From assembly GCA_958295905.1 (NCBI GenBank), contig OY282382.1, positions 1,636,001-1,700,000 of the forward strand: a stretch of DNA of 64,000 nt, given 5' to 3'. Below the pieces are notes generated by a model, which saw nothing but the letters and a program-made list of their open reading frames with translations, was not told where the DNA came from and did no database searches. Position numbers and translations under genes: made by a program. The stretch comes from an uncultured Vicinamibacterales bacterium. Its GTDB lineage: Bacteria > Acidobacteriota > Vicinamibacteria > Vicinamibacterales > UBA8438. Shown here in pieces: positions 15,642 through 24,522 of the stretch (positions are counted from its first letter, which is position 1; each line of letters begins with the position of its first letter).

Positions 15642-15742
15642 TGAGAACGGGCGAAGAAGGCCATCAAGAACTCGCTGAAGCTTGGACACGCGGTCGTTTC
15701 CTCAACCCGGGGGAATCCGGTACCCTGGGAACCGTGGCGCCC

Positions 15743-16555
15743 ATGGACTCCGGTCCGATGCCGATCTCCCACCGTGTCAACCGCGAGGCGGCGGTCGTGC
15801 TGGGCTGGGGCCGTGCGGTTCTCCTTCAGCTTGCGCATCCCCTCGTGGCGGCCGGGGTCGGGGCCCACAGCGGTTTCGACGCCGGGGCGCTGGCCTACGC
15901 GCAGCGCATGCGCCGGACCATCGGGGCGATGCTCTCCCTCACGTTCGGCACCGAGTCGGAGATCCGGGAGACGGCCGGCCGCATCAACGCCATCCACCGT
16001 CGCGTGCACGGCCGGCTGGACTGCGCGGTGGGCGGCTACGCGGCGGGGACGCCGTACGACGCCACGGACCCCGCGTTGCTCACGTGGGTCCACGCCACCC
16101 TCATCGACAGTCAGCTTCGCAGCTACGTCCTGTTCGTGGGACCGCTGGCGCGGGACGATGAGGACCGCTACTGCGCCGAGGCGGCGCAGATCGGCCCGCT
16201 GCTGGGGGTGTCGGCAGATGCGCTGCCCGACACGAGGGACCGGCTCGACCGCTACCTGGACCGGATGCAGCGGGAAGATCGGCTTGCGGTCGGCGCGGGC
16301 GCGCGGCGCCTCGCGGGAGCCCTGCTCGCGCCGCCGGGGAGACGATGGGTCGCCCCCGCGCTGTGGTTGGGCCGGCTCGTCACCGTCGGGCTGCTGCCCG
16401 CGTCCGTCCGCGGCGCCTACGGGTTCGCGTGGCGCGCGAAGGACGACCGGAGGCTGCGGGCGGCAGCCGCAGCGTTACGCGCGGCCCGTCGGGTCACGCC
16501 GCCGGTGCTGCGCCAGTGGCCCGCGGCCCGAAGGGCGCGGAGGGACCAGACCTGA
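15743..16555 (+). CDS. Oxygenase MpaB family (DUF2236) protein
   Basis: This 270-residue protein matches the DUF2236/MpaB family, related to the haem-dependent latex-clearing (rubber) oxygenases. Typical features are NREAAVVLGWGRAVLLQLAHP near the start, with the candidate haem-contacting histidine, and SLTFGTESEIRETAGRI, then AIHRRVHG. No signal peptide is visible. Some relatives in bacteria act on mycophenolic acid, rubber or unknown substrates; which applies here cannot be told. I used the ATG at 15743. The GTG at 15734, seven bases after a TACCCT hexamer, would add three residues. Confidence 0.8.
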   Translation: MDSGPMPISHRVNREAAVVLGWGRAVLLQLAHPLVAAGVGAHSGFDAGALAYAQRMRRTIGAMLSLTFGTESEIRETAGRINAIHRRVHGRLDCAVGGYAAGTPYDATDPALLTWVHATLIDSQLRSYVLFVGPLARDDEDRYCAEAAQIGPLLGVSADALPDTRDRLDRYLDRMQREDRLAVGAGARRLAGALLAPPGRRWVAPALWLGRLVTVGLLPASVRGAYGFAWRAKDDRRLRAAAAALRAARRVTPPVLRQWPAARRARRDQT

Positions 16556-16762
16556 AAGCCTGAAGCGCCCGGTGTTGAAGAATCCGCGTCCGCCGCTCGG
16601 CCGAAGGGCCGGCGCCGGTCGGTGTGGCCGGCGACCGCGTGGGTGTCGACGGCCCCGCACATCGCAGCCCACGGCGGCGTCTCGGAGGCGTGCCGGGGCG
16701 GAACTCCAGACCGCTCCCCTGGCTGACCATGTCCCTCGGCCGGCGGGGGAGAGGCTGACCGG

Positions 16763-16915
16763 GGGCACGTCAAAGAAAGTGAGGCGCCGCCGCTGGAAGT
16801 GTCCGGCGTGGCCGGCCCCCGGCAGCCCGTGGTGAGTGCTGCCGCCGGCGGCGCTGCAATGGCATCTGCTCCGCGTGGCCGGCCCCCGGCAGCCCGTGGT
16901 GAGCGCTGCCGCTGC
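16763..16915 (+). repeat. Short-repeat cluster with GGCAGC hairpins
   Basis: The region 16556-16937 has no convincing gene. The block GGCCCCCGGCAGCCCGTGG with TGAG(T/C)GCTGCCGC occurs twice (16812 and 16885), each able to form a hairpin from GGCAGC and GCTGCC, and shares CAGCCCGTGGTGA with families D and E. A further block at 16763-16798 resembles 12670-12705. Confidence 0.6.
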
Positions 16916-16937
16916 ATTCGACTTTCGCCGCGGGCGG

Positions 16938-17834
16938 TCAAGGTTCGAGGCCAAGGAGCCGCGCCGGGTTGTCGCGGATCATCACGTCGATGTCCGCGTC
17001 GCTGACGCCGGCGCCGCGCAGCCCGTCCATGAGGGCGTTCAGCCCGTCGGGGTGCAGCGGGTTCCCCGCCTGTCCCAGGTCGGACGACAGCAGGAAGTGG
17101 CGGGCGCCGTACGTCCGGATGGCGTCGGCGTAGTCGGCGTAGCTGAACTGGCCGTTCATGACCGCGAGCCAGACCAGCTCGATGACCACGTCGTGATCGG
17201 CCATCTCCCGGAGCTGGCCGGGGGTCGGCGACTGCCCGAGCCCGTGGGTGACGAGAATCTGCTCGACGCCGCGGCGGCGGGCCTCGGGAATCAGGGCCAG
17301 CACCTCCCCGGGCGACGAGTGGCCCATCGCGAGCACGAGGTCGTGCTCGGCGATCAGGTCGAAGATTTCGCCCAGGGCGGGGTCCATCGCGCCGTCGCGC
17401 ATGACCGGCACGAACGCGCCGGGGTCGCCCGCGCGGGTCATCCAGAACTCGGCGTCGAACGTCGGCAGCCACACCACCTTGCCGCGCCCGCCGGAGAACG
17501 CCGCCAACTGCCGGACCGCCTCGGCGTTGAGCCCCCCGACGGCGTGGTTCAGTGCGACCCCGCCGAAGATCTCGATGCCGGGCACCTCCTGCATGGCCAG
17601 CCACGCGCGGTCCGCGGTCATCGTGAAGTGGTTCTTGAAGACCAGCCCGCGCATGCCGGCCCGCTTCGCGATGCGCGCGATCTCCAGATCGCCGACCGAG
17701 CGCGGCCGCGAGTCGGGTCCGGAATGCACGTGGAAATCGATGACCCCGGCCAGGCTCGTGGTCTGGCCCGCGGCCGCCTGCGCCAGGACGACGCTCATCA
17801 ACGCTGCCGCACCCGCGGCCGTCCACCTTCTCAT
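16938..17834 (-). CDS. Exported metal-dependent hydrolase-like protein (DUF6282 type)
   Basis: This 298-residue protein has a signal peptide (residues 1-23, ending AAAGQ) and a TIM-barrel hydrolase-like domain. DFHVHSGPDSRPRS at the start of the mature protein provides the His-x-His metal motif. Further candidate ligands are in FKNHFTM, MGHSSPG and VTHGLGQ, with an aspartate in LLSSDLGQ. The pattern recalls DUF6282/amidohydrolase-like proteins of unknown substrate. SD-like GAGAGAGG is about seven bases before the ATG. It is separated from the next minus-strand gene by a tandem-repeat region and is probably transcribed separately. Confidence 0.78.
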   Translation of the reverse strand: MRRWTAAGAAALMSVVLAQAAAGQTTSLAGVIDFHVHSGPDSRPRSVGDLEIARIAKRAGMRGLVFKNHFTMTADRAWLAMQEVPGIEIFGGVALNHAVGGLNAEAVRQLAAFSGGRGKVVWLPTFDAEFWMTRAGDPGAFVPVMRDGAMDPALGEIFDLIAEHDLVLAMGHSSPGEVLALIPEARRRGVEQILVTHGLGQSPTPGQLREMADHDVVIELVWLAVMNGQFSYADYADAIRTYGARHFLLSSDLGQAGNPLHPDGLNALMDGLRGAGVSDADIDVMIRDNPARLLGLEP

Positions 17835-17990
17835 CGGGTTCCTCTCTCTCTTCCGCCGCGGCCCCGCGTCGATCCGGCCGTCGCATCATCAACGTCACGG
17901 CGGGTCGCCGGACCCCGGCGCGGGATCGGATGGCCTCGCTCCCGCCTTCATGGGGTCCCCGCCGGCCGGGGTATCCCGAATCCCGACCCT

Positions 17991-18093
17991 CGCCGCTATC
18001 GGCCGGCTGCCGCGGTTGGCCGACCCGCGCGTTGGCCGACCCGCGCGTTGGCCGACCCGCGCCGCCGCTATCGGCCGGCCGCCGCGGTTGGCC
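17991..18093. repeat. Tandem 16-mers flanked by a duplicated block
   Basis: TTGGCCGACCCGCGCG occurs three times in tandem (18016-18063, last base variable). It is bounded by two copies of CCGCTATCGGCCGGC (around 17993 and 18066), the second followed again by CGCCGCGGTTGGCCG. It looks like slippage-prone intergenic DNA, just past the stop of the propeller-cytochrome gene. Confidence 0.8.
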
Positions 18094-18119
18094 GCTTGGC
18101 CTCGTTTGGCCGATCGGCG

Positions 18120-19898
18120 CTACTGGCCCGCGCTTGCGCCTTCCCGCGGCACGTTGCCGTTCGGCTTGAGTGCGGCCACGCCCGGCCCCGACGGCCCGCG
18201 CAGCGTGAACCAGAGCGTCCCTTCCGCATCGCGGTCGAGCTTCGGCGTATGCGCCCGGAGCTCCGGGAACGGGAAGTAGGTGAAGGTGCTCGTCGCCTGA
18301 TCGAACCGCACCAGCGCGTTGTAGATGCCGTTCTCGACCCACAGGTTGTCGTCGGCGTCCGGCCAGACGTCGTAGGGGTTGCCGTCCTTGAGAGGCAGCT
18401 CGAACTCGGTGACGGTCCCCGTCACGGGGTCGATCTTCGAGATCGCGTTGCCGAAGTAGTGGGCGGCCCAGACCTTGCCGTTCGCGTCGATGGCCGGGCG
18501 CCGCGCGGGGTTGGCGAGGGGGTACGACCGCCACGCCGACGTCTCCTGGTTATACATGAAGATGGCGGGGGTGTGCAGGCCGACCGCCCAGACGCGGTCC
18601 TGCCGGTCCACGACGATGCCGTAGCCGCTGAACCCGGCGAGCGGCTCCCACTCGGTGAAGTCGTTCGCGGCCGGATCGAAGCGGCCGATGCGGCCGGCCG
18701 AGGCGAAGTAGGTGTACCAGAACCGGCCCCGGGAATCGACCCAGAGGCTGTGCGGTCCCGCGCCGGTCGTCGGCAGCGGACGGCGCTTCATCTCGCCGGT
18801 GGCGGGATCGAGCTCGCCGAAGTGGTCGCCGGTCAGCTCGACCCAGTACACGCGCCCCCGGTGTTCGACGATGCCGTGCGGCGTGACGTTGATGTTGTCG
18901 GGGTTCTCGATCCACAGCTCCCGCGTGCGCGTCTCGAAGTCGGGATCCCGGCTGTCGAGGCGGATGATGGAGTTCGAGCCGTTGCCGGACACCCAGATGA
19001 CCCCCGGCTCGGCAAGGCTCGCGAAGACGCTGTGGATGCTGCCGCGCGGCGGCGCGCCGTTCGAGAGCAGCCGCTGCGGCCCGCGCTTCAGCTCGTATTC
19101 GATGTAGACCGCTCTGGACAGCGTCTCCTCGTCGCGGACGAGCGGGTCGAGCTCGAGGTCGCGGGGCTGCGACCCGGGTCCGAAGTTGGCGGTCAGGTAC
19201 TGGATGATCAGCTCCTTCTCTTCGACCGACACCAGGTCGTGCGTCACCTGGGGCACGCCCGGGGACATGTTGGCCACGCGGCCGTCCACGTCGAACATCC
19301 GGTCTACCGCCCGCCGCCACCCGTTCTCGTTCCGGGGACCGCGGCGGTGGAAGCCGGCCGGGCCGTGACAGCCGAAGCAGGACCGCAGCATGACGTCGCG
19401 GGCGGGATGGGGCGGATAGAGGGTGTCGAAGTCGACGATCTCGTCCGCGCGGTCGTCCGCGTCGCCGCCGCCGTAGTTGCGCTGGGCCGACGCCCCGCGC
19501 GCCGCCGCGCCCTGCTCCGGTCCCGCGCCGAGCGCGGCCAGGGCGATGTCGACGGTTGTCGTCCCGCCGGCCCGCACCTCGACCGTCACGGTCGGCGACT
19601 CGAACGCCTCCTCGATCACGGAGATGTCGTAGGTGCTCGGCGGCAGGTTGTGGATGCGGTAGCCGCCGTCCCGGGTGTAGACGGTGTAGGCGATGCGGTG
19701 GACGGTGTCGCGCGCCTTCACCCGGAGGGCGCGGACCTCGCCGTGATCGGCCGTCACGCGGCCCGCGATGACGCCCTCGCCGCCGTGCTGGGCGAGGGCG
19801 ATCCCGCCGGGGGAAGCGACGCCGACGAGCAGGGTTGCCGCCGCCGCAGCCGCGGCGGTGAGACGCCGGACGCCGCGGGATCGTGGTTGCTTCGGCAT
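18120..19898 (-). CDS. Exported propeller protein with carboxypeptidase-regulatory and haem c domains
   Basis: This 592-residue protein combines three parts. A signal peptide (about 1-36, ending ALAQ) is followed by a carboxypeptidase-regulatory-like domain (GRVTADHGEVRAL, YTRDGGYRIHNLPPSTYDI). Next is a single c-type haem motif, C174-FGCH, in a cytochrome-like segment. A C-terminal six- or seven-bladed propeller similar to virginiamycin B lyase (VGB) follows, with recurring blades such as IWVSGNGSNSIIRLD and FWYTYFASAGRIGRFD. It is probably a periplasmic redox or sensor-binding protein; true streptogramin lyase activity is doubtful. The ATG at 19898 follows GAGGTAGAG. No start overlap or operon partner is seen on the same strand close by. 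Confidence 0.8.
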   Translation of the reverse strand: MPKQPRSRGVRRLTAAAAAAATLLVGVASPGGIALAQHGGEGVIAGRVTADHGEVRALRVKARDTVHRIAYTVYTRDGGYRIHNLPPSTYDISVIEEAFESPTVTVEVRAGGTTTVDIALAALGAGPEQGAAARGASAQRNYGGGDADDRADEIVDFDTLYPPHPARDVMLRSCFGCHGPAGFHRRGPRNENGWRRAVDRMFDVDGRVANMSPGVPQVTHDLVSVEEKELIIQYLTANFGPGSQPRDLELDPLVRDEETLSRAVYIEYELKRGPQRLLSNGAPPRGSIHSVFASLAEPGVIWVSGNGSNSIIRLDSRDPDFETRTRELWIENPDNINVTPHGIVEHRGRVYWVELTGDHFGELDPATGEMKRRPLPTTGAGPHSLWVDSRGRFWYTYFASAGRIGRFDPAANDFTEWEPLAGFSGYGIVVDRQDRVWAVGLHTPAIFMYNQETSAWRSYPLANPARRPAIDANGKVWAAHYFGNAISKIDPVTGTVTEFELPLKDGNPYDVWPDADDNLWVENGIYNALVRFDQATSTFTYFPFPELRAHTPKLDRDAEGTLWFTLRGPSGPGVAALKPNGNVPREGASAGQ

Positions 19899-20013
19899 CG
19901 TCTCTACCTCGTTCCGGTATCGCGCCGCCCGTCGCCTTTCCGGTCGCGGGCTCCCCGGGGCGGCGCCGGCATGGTACGCGGGTTCCGACCCCCAGTATAG
20001 GAGCGCGGGAGCC

Positions 20014-20130
20014 TCTGGGGAAACCGCAGGGGTTTCCGGGGCTTCGGGAGGTGCCACCAGCGGTGGGCGTCGAGCGCGGTGACCGACAGGGGGAAACCGC
20101 AGGGGTTTCCGGGGCTTCGGGAGGTGGACC
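20014..20130. repeat. Duplicated palindrome-bearing 35-bp block
   Basis: GGGGAAACCGCAGGGGTTTC with CGGGGCTTCGGGAGGTG occurs at about 20017 and again at about 20091. Each carries the inverted repeat GGAAACC/GGTTTCC around a short loop. The rest of the region 19899-20550 is two family A elements. Confidence 0.7.
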
Positions 20131-20149
20131 CAAGCCGGCGCGGTCACGC

Positions 20150-20319
20150 AGGACCATCCCACGCTCCGCCACCGCCGTGCGCAGGCAGCATCGTGGCGGG
20201 TCCTGGGGCTCCGGACGTGCGGAATCGCGGGTTCCCGCGGCGCCGGCCGGTCGGCAAGACGGTGGCGACCCCTCGAATCGGGGGCGAGCCGTCACGCGCA
20301 GTCAGCGTGGGATGCCCCT
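20150..20319 (+). repeat. Family A inverted-repeat element, copy 4
   Basis: This full-length 170-bp copy carries perfect CATCCCACGCT and AGCGTGGGATG ends. It is separated by only 12 bases from copy 5, in the same orientation. Confidence 0.88.
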
Positions 20320-20331
20320 GCGCGATCCTGC

Positions 20332-20501
20332 AGGACCATCCCACGCCCCGCCACCGCCGTGCGCAGGCAGCATCGCGGCGGGTCCTGGGGTTCCGGACGT
20401 GCGGAATCGCGGGTTCCCGCGGCGCCGGCCGGTCGGCAAGACGATGGCGACCCCTCGAATCGGGGGCGGGCCGTCACGCGCGGTCAGCGTGGGATGCTCC
20501 T
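20332..20501 (+). repeat. Family A inverted-repeat element, copy 5
   Basis: This 170-bp copy differs from copy 4 by only a few bases (for example CACGCCCCGCC), so the tandem pair may come from a recent duplication. It ends about 40 bp before the first cytochrome module's promoter. Confidence 0.88.
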
Positions 20502-20538
20502 TCCCGCCGGTCGTCTACCGGCCGGCCCGGCGCGGGTG

Positions 20539-20544
20539 TAAGAT
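20539..20544 (+). promoter_or_regulatory. Candidate -10 hexamer TAAGAT, leaderless start at 20551
   Basis: TAAGAT is followed by exactly six bases (CGGCGC) before the ATG. No Shine-Dalgarno sequence is seen. The family A tandem pair lies immediately upstream. Confidence 0.45.
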
Positions 20545-20550
20545 CGGCGC

Positions 20551-23079
20551 ATGGTGCGAGCCGTCGCCGCCGCTCTGGCCGCGGTGCTGGCCGGGGCCGC
20601 CGGCGCCGGTGCGGCCGGGCCGCGCCCACAGCCGCCCGGCGGGTCCCCGGCGCAGACCACGGCGCCCGCGCCGTTGGCGCCACGGGCCCTGCTCGACCGG
20701 TATTGCGTCACCTGCCACAATCAGCGCCTGCAGATCGGAGGGCTTGCCCTCGACACGCTGGACGTGTCGCGCGTCGGCGGGGCGCCGGACGTCTGGGAGC
20801 GGGTGGTCCTGAAGCTGCGCGGGGGCATGATGCCCCCGGCCGGGCGGCCGCGTCCCGCCGGGCCGGCCCTGGACGATCTCCGCGGGTGGCTCGAGGCGTC
20901 CCTCGACCGCGCCGCCGCCTCGACCCTGGAGCCGGGCCGGGTGCCGACCCACCGCCTGAACCGGGCCGAGTACGCCAACGCCGTGCGCGACCTCCTGGCT
21001 CTCGACGTCGACGCGGCGGCGCTGCTGCCGGCCGACGACTCCGGTCACGGATTCGACAATCTCGCGGGCACCCTCGCGCTCTCGCCGGCGTTGATGGAGC
21101 GCTACCTGTCGGCGGCCCGGCGCATCAGCCGCCTCGCGGTCGGCGACCCGACGATCGGACCCGGCCTGACCTCGCGGACCTACACGGTTCCGATCGCGAT
21201 GACCCAGAACGACCGGATGAGCGAGGCGCTGCCGTTCGGATCGCGCGGCGGCCTTGCGGTGCGCCACCGCTTTCCCCTCGACGGCGAGTACGTCGTCACC
21301 GTCCGGCTCAAGCGGAGCGTGTACGAGTACATCGTGAACCTCGACGAGGCGCATGACCTCGACGTGCGGATCGACGGCCGGCGGGTGGCCCGGTTCACCG
21401 TCGGCGGCGCGGCGCCGGGGAAGCCGGCCCCGGTCAGCTTCTCCGGTACGTTCGTGGCGGCGGGCGCCTCGGCGTATCCGACCCAGGACTGGGACGACTA
21501 CCGCACCGGGGCCGACGCGGGCCTCGTAGCGCGTATCCCGGTGCGGGCGGGGGCCCGGATGGTCGGGGTGTCGTTCGCCGACAAGACGTGGGAGCGCGAG
21601 GGGGTTCTGCAGCCGCAGCTCCGGGAGTACGGCGCCACCGTCACCGAGACCACCGACACGTCGCCGCGGGCGGAAGGACCCGGCCTGGAGAGCGTCACCA
21701 TCGACGGACCCTACGCGGCGACGGGACCGGGCGGGACCGCGAGCCGGTCCCGTATCTTCGTCTGCCGGCCCGACGGCGCGGACGTCGGGGGGGAACGCTG
21801 CGCCCGGACGATTCTCGCCCGGCTCGCGCGGCGCGCGTACCGCCGGCCCGTCGGCGGGGGCGACCTCGATCCGCTGCTGGCCTTCTACCGGGAGGGGCGG
21901 GCGGCGGACGACACGGAGGGACGGGAGACCGAGGCCTTCGAAGCGGGTATCCGGAGCGCGATCGAGCGGCTCCTCATCGATCCGGAGTTCCTGTTCCGCA
22001 TCGAGCGCGATCCGGCCGGCGCCGCGCCCGGCGCCCCCTACCCGCTCACCGACCTGGAGCTTGCCTCCCGGTTGTCGTTCTTTCTGTGGAGCAGCATCCC
22101 GGACGGCGAGCTGCTCGACCTCGCGGAGCGGGGCCGACTCTCGGACCCCGGCGTCCTCGAAGGCCAGGTGCGGCGCCTTTTCGACGACGCCCGCGCGTCG
22201 GCCCTCGTCGACAACTTTGCGGGGCAGTGGCTGTCGCTGCGCAGCGTCGCCGGCATCGCCCCGGATCCGAATCTCTTTCCCGGCTTCGACGAGAACCTCC
22301 GCGAAGCCTTCCGGCGCGAGACCGAGCTGTTCTTCGAGAGCCAGCTTCGCGAGGACCGGAGCGTCATCGACCTGCTGGGCGCGGACTACACGTTTCTCAA
22401 CGAGCGGCTGGCCCGGCACTACGGGATTCCCGGAGTGACCGGCAGCCACTACCGGCGCGTGACCCTCGCCGGCCGGGGACCCGCCTCGGCCCGGCGCCGC
22501 GGTCTGCTCGGCCACGGCAGCATCCTCGCCGCGACCTCCTACGGCAACCGCACCTCGCCGGTGCTCCGCGCGAAATGGCTGCTCGAGAACGTCCTGGGCA
22601 CACCGCCCGCTCCGCCCCCGCCGGACATCCCGCCGCTGCCCGCCGCCGGCCCGGCCGGCGAGCCGCGCACGGTTCGCGGGCGGCTCGCCGAGCACCGGCG
22701 GAACCCGGCCTGCGCCAACTGTCATGCGCCCATGGACCCGCTGGGGTTCGCGCTCGAGAACTTCGACGCCATCGGACGGTGGCGGACGACCGACGCCGGT
22801 GTTCCCATCGACGCCTCGGCCGTGCTCGCCGACGGGCTCACCGCGTTCGATGGGCCCGGCGGGCTGCGGCGGGTGCTGCTCGACCGCTCCGGGCAGTTCG
22901 TCGAGACGGTCGCCGAGAAGCTCCTCGTCTATGCCCTCGGGCGCGGCGTCGAGTTCCACGATCGCCCGGTGATCCGCGGCATCGTCCGGGCGGCGGCGGC
23001 AGACGACTACCGGTGGTCGTCGCTGATCCTGGGCGTCGTCGAGAGCGCGCCGTTCCGGATGCGGAGGTCGGAGTCATGA
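20551..23079 (+). CDS. Exported DUF1587/1595/1592/1588/1585 protein with haem c motifs (module 1)
   Basis: This 842-residue protein has a signal peptide and an N-terminal cytochrome-like haem motif, C52-VTCH. The planctomycete/acidobacterial DUF array follows: DUF1587-like (HRLNRAEYANAVRDLL), a galactose-binding-like middle part, DUF1595/DUF1592 (RLARRAYRRPV, LSFFLWSSIPDGELLDLAE, ETELFFESQLREDRSV), DUF1588 and DUF1585. A second haem motif, C721-ANCH, is followed by PMDPLGFALE. These proteins are periplasmic and of undetermined chemistry; they are suspected redox or carbohydrate-related enzymes. The stop overlaps the DUF1552 gene start in ATGA, so the two are certainly co-translated. Closely related copies lie at 31069 and 56544. 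Confidence 0.88.
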   Translation: MVRAVAAALAAVLAGAAGAGAAGPRPQPPGGSPAQTTAPAPLAPRALLDRYCVTCHNQRLQIGGLALDTLDVSRVGGAPDVWERVVLKLRGGMMPPAGRPRPAGPALDDLRGWLEASLDRAAASTLEPGRVPTHRLNRAEYANAVRDLLALDVDAAALLPADDSGHGFDNLAGTLALSPALMERYLSAARRISRLAVGDPTIGPGLTSRTYTVPIAMTQNDRMSEALPFGSRGGLAVRHRFPLDGEYVVTVRLKRSVYEYIVNLDEAHDLDVRIDGRRVARFTVGGAAPGKPAPVSFSGTFVAAGASAYPTQDWDDYRTGADAGLVARIPVRAGARMVGVSFADKTWEREGVLQPQLREYGATVTETTDTSPRAEGPGLESVTIDGPYAATGPGGTASRSRIFVCRPDGADVGGERCARTILARLARRAYRRPVGGGDLDPLLAFYREGRAADDTEGRETEAFEAGIRSAIERLLIDPEFLFRIERDPAGAAPGAPYPLTDLELASRLSFFLWSSIPDGELLDLAERGRLSDPGVLEGQVRRLFDDARASALVDNFAGQWLSLRSVAGIAPDPNLFPGFDENLREAFRRETELFFESQLREDRSVIDLLGADYTFLNERLARHYGIPGVTGSHYRRVTLAGRGPASARRRGLLGHGSILAATSYGNRTSPVLRAKWLLENVLGTPPAPPPPDIPPLPAAGPAGEPRTVRGRLAEHRRNPACANCHAPMDPLGFALENFDAIGRWRTTDAGVPIDASAVLADGLTAFDGPGGLRRVLLDRSGQFVETVAEKLLVYALGRGVEFHDRPVIRGIVRAAAADDYRWSSLILGVVESAPFRMRRSES

Positions 23080-24446
23080 TCATCGTCAGGAAGGCGATTC
23101 CCCGCCGGACGGTGCTGCGCGGGATGGGGGCGGCGGTGGCCCTGCCGCTGCTCGACGGCATGGTGCCGGCGGCGACCGCCCTCGCCCGGACCGCGGCGCG
23201 GCCGATCCCGCGGTTCGGCGTCGTCTACATCCCGAACGGGGTCGTGCTCGATCAGTGGACGCCGGGCGCCGCCGGCGCGGGGTTCGCGTTCTCGCCGATT
23301 CTGGCCCCGCTGGCGCCGTTCCGCGACCGGTTGCTGGTGCTGAGCGGGTTGACCCAGAACGTGAACGGCCTCACCGCGAGAAGCGGCGCGGTTCACGGGC
23401 GGTGCGCGACGAAGTTTCTCACCGGCGCGATTCCGCGGCCGTTCGGACAGGAGGGGAACGACTTTCTCGCCGACGTCTCCCTCGATCAGCTCGTCGCGCG
23501 GGAGATCGGCCCGGACACGCCGATCGGGTCGCTCGAGCTGTCCCTGGAGTCGGGCGACAAGGGCGCGGGCACCTGCGACGGCGGCTACAGTTGCACCTAC
23601 AGCCACACCATTTCTTGGCGGGGGCCGCGCACCCCGCTGCCGATGGAGCACAACCCGCGGGTGGTGTTCGAACGGATGTTCGGCGACGGCGGCAGCACCG
23701 ACCCCGCCGCGCGCCGCGCCCGGGCGAAACGCCGCCGCAGCCTCCTCGATTCGATCCGCGACAAGGCTGCGGCCCTGACGCGCGGCCTCGGTCCGAGCGA
23801 CGCGGCGCGGCTGGGCGAGTATCTCGACGCGGTACGCGACATCGAGCGGCGCATCCAGCGGGCCGAGACGCAGGCGCGCGGGGCGCCGGCGTTCGACCAG
23901 CCGGCCGGCGTGCCCGCGGTCTTCGCGGACCACGCGCGGCTGATGTTCGACCTGCAGGTGCTCGCGTGGCAGAGCGACCTGACCCGGGTCATCACGTTCA
24001 TGGTCGGCCGCGAGTTCAGCAGCCGCACCTATCCCGAGATAGGAGCCCCCGGCGGGCACCACCCGCTGTCGCACGAGGGCAGCGCGGCCAGCCGCGGGCA
24101 GTTGATCCGCATCAACAAGCACCACGCGGCGCAGTTCGCCTATTACCTCGACCGGCTCGCCGCGACGCCCGACGGCGACGGATCGCTGCTCGATCAGGTC
24201 ATCCTCTACTATGGGGCGGGCATGGCCGAGGGCGACCACCGGCCGTGGAACCTGCCGATGGTGGTGGCCGGCGGCGGCGCGGGAAGCCTCGCGGGCGGCC
24301 GGCACCTCCGGTACGCCGGCGCGGCCGGGGGCGGCCGGTCGGTCGACGGGGGCACCCCCCTCGCCAACCTGCACGCGACGGTGCTCGACAAGCTGGGGAT
24401 GCGCGTCGACCGCATCCACGACAGCACCGGGCGGCTGGATCTGTAG
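23076..24446 (+). CDS. Tat-exported DUF1552 protein (module 1)
   Basis: This 456-residue protein begins MIIVRKAIPRRTVLRGMGAA, a twin-arginine-like signal followed by a hydrophobic stretch, and then the DUF1552 domain, a sulfatase/alkaline-phosphatase-like (DUF1501-related) fold of unknown reaction. Conserved elements shared with the two sister copies are VYIPNG, LPMEHNPRVVFERMFG, a long helical hairpin (GLGPSDAARLGEYLDAVRDI), the metal-like region FMVGREFSSRTYPEIG with HHPLSHEG, and the late YYGAGMAEGDHR block. It overlaps the preceding gene by four bases and is followed by an ankyrin gene. Tat export suggests cofactor binding before export, which is inference. Confidence 0.88.
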   Translation: MIIVRKAIPRRTVLRGMGAAVALPLLDGMVPAATALARTAARPIPRFGVVYIPNGVVLDQWTPGAAGAGFAFSPILAPLAPFRDRLLVLSGLTQNVNGLTARSGAVHGRCATKFLTGAIPRPFGQEGNDFLADVSLDQLVAREIGPDTPIGSLELSLESGDKGAGTCDGGYSCTYSHTISWRGPRTPLPMEHNPRVVFERMFGDGGSTDPAARRARAKRRRSLLDSIRDKAAALTRGLGPSDAARLGEYLDAVRDIERRIQRAETQARGAPAFDQPAGVPAVFADHARLMFDLQVLAWQSDLTRVITFMVGREFSSRTYPEIGAPGGHHPLSHEGSAASRGQLIRINKHHAAQFAYYLDRLAATPDGDGSLLDQVILYYGAGMAEGDHRPWNLPMVVAGGGAGSLAGGRHLRYAGAAGGGRSVDGGTPLANLHATVLDKLGMRVDRIHDSTGRLDL

Positions 24447-24522
24447 GCGGGACGACGCTGCGAACGTCCGCCGTGCGCCGCGGCGCTTGAAGACGTGGGG
24501 AACAGGCCCTCTGGCAGGCTCA

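Noticed and set aside
18016-18063. CRISPR-like tandem repeat
   Set aside because: The 16-base units are contiguous without spacers and no cas genes are nearby; it is a simple tandem repeat.
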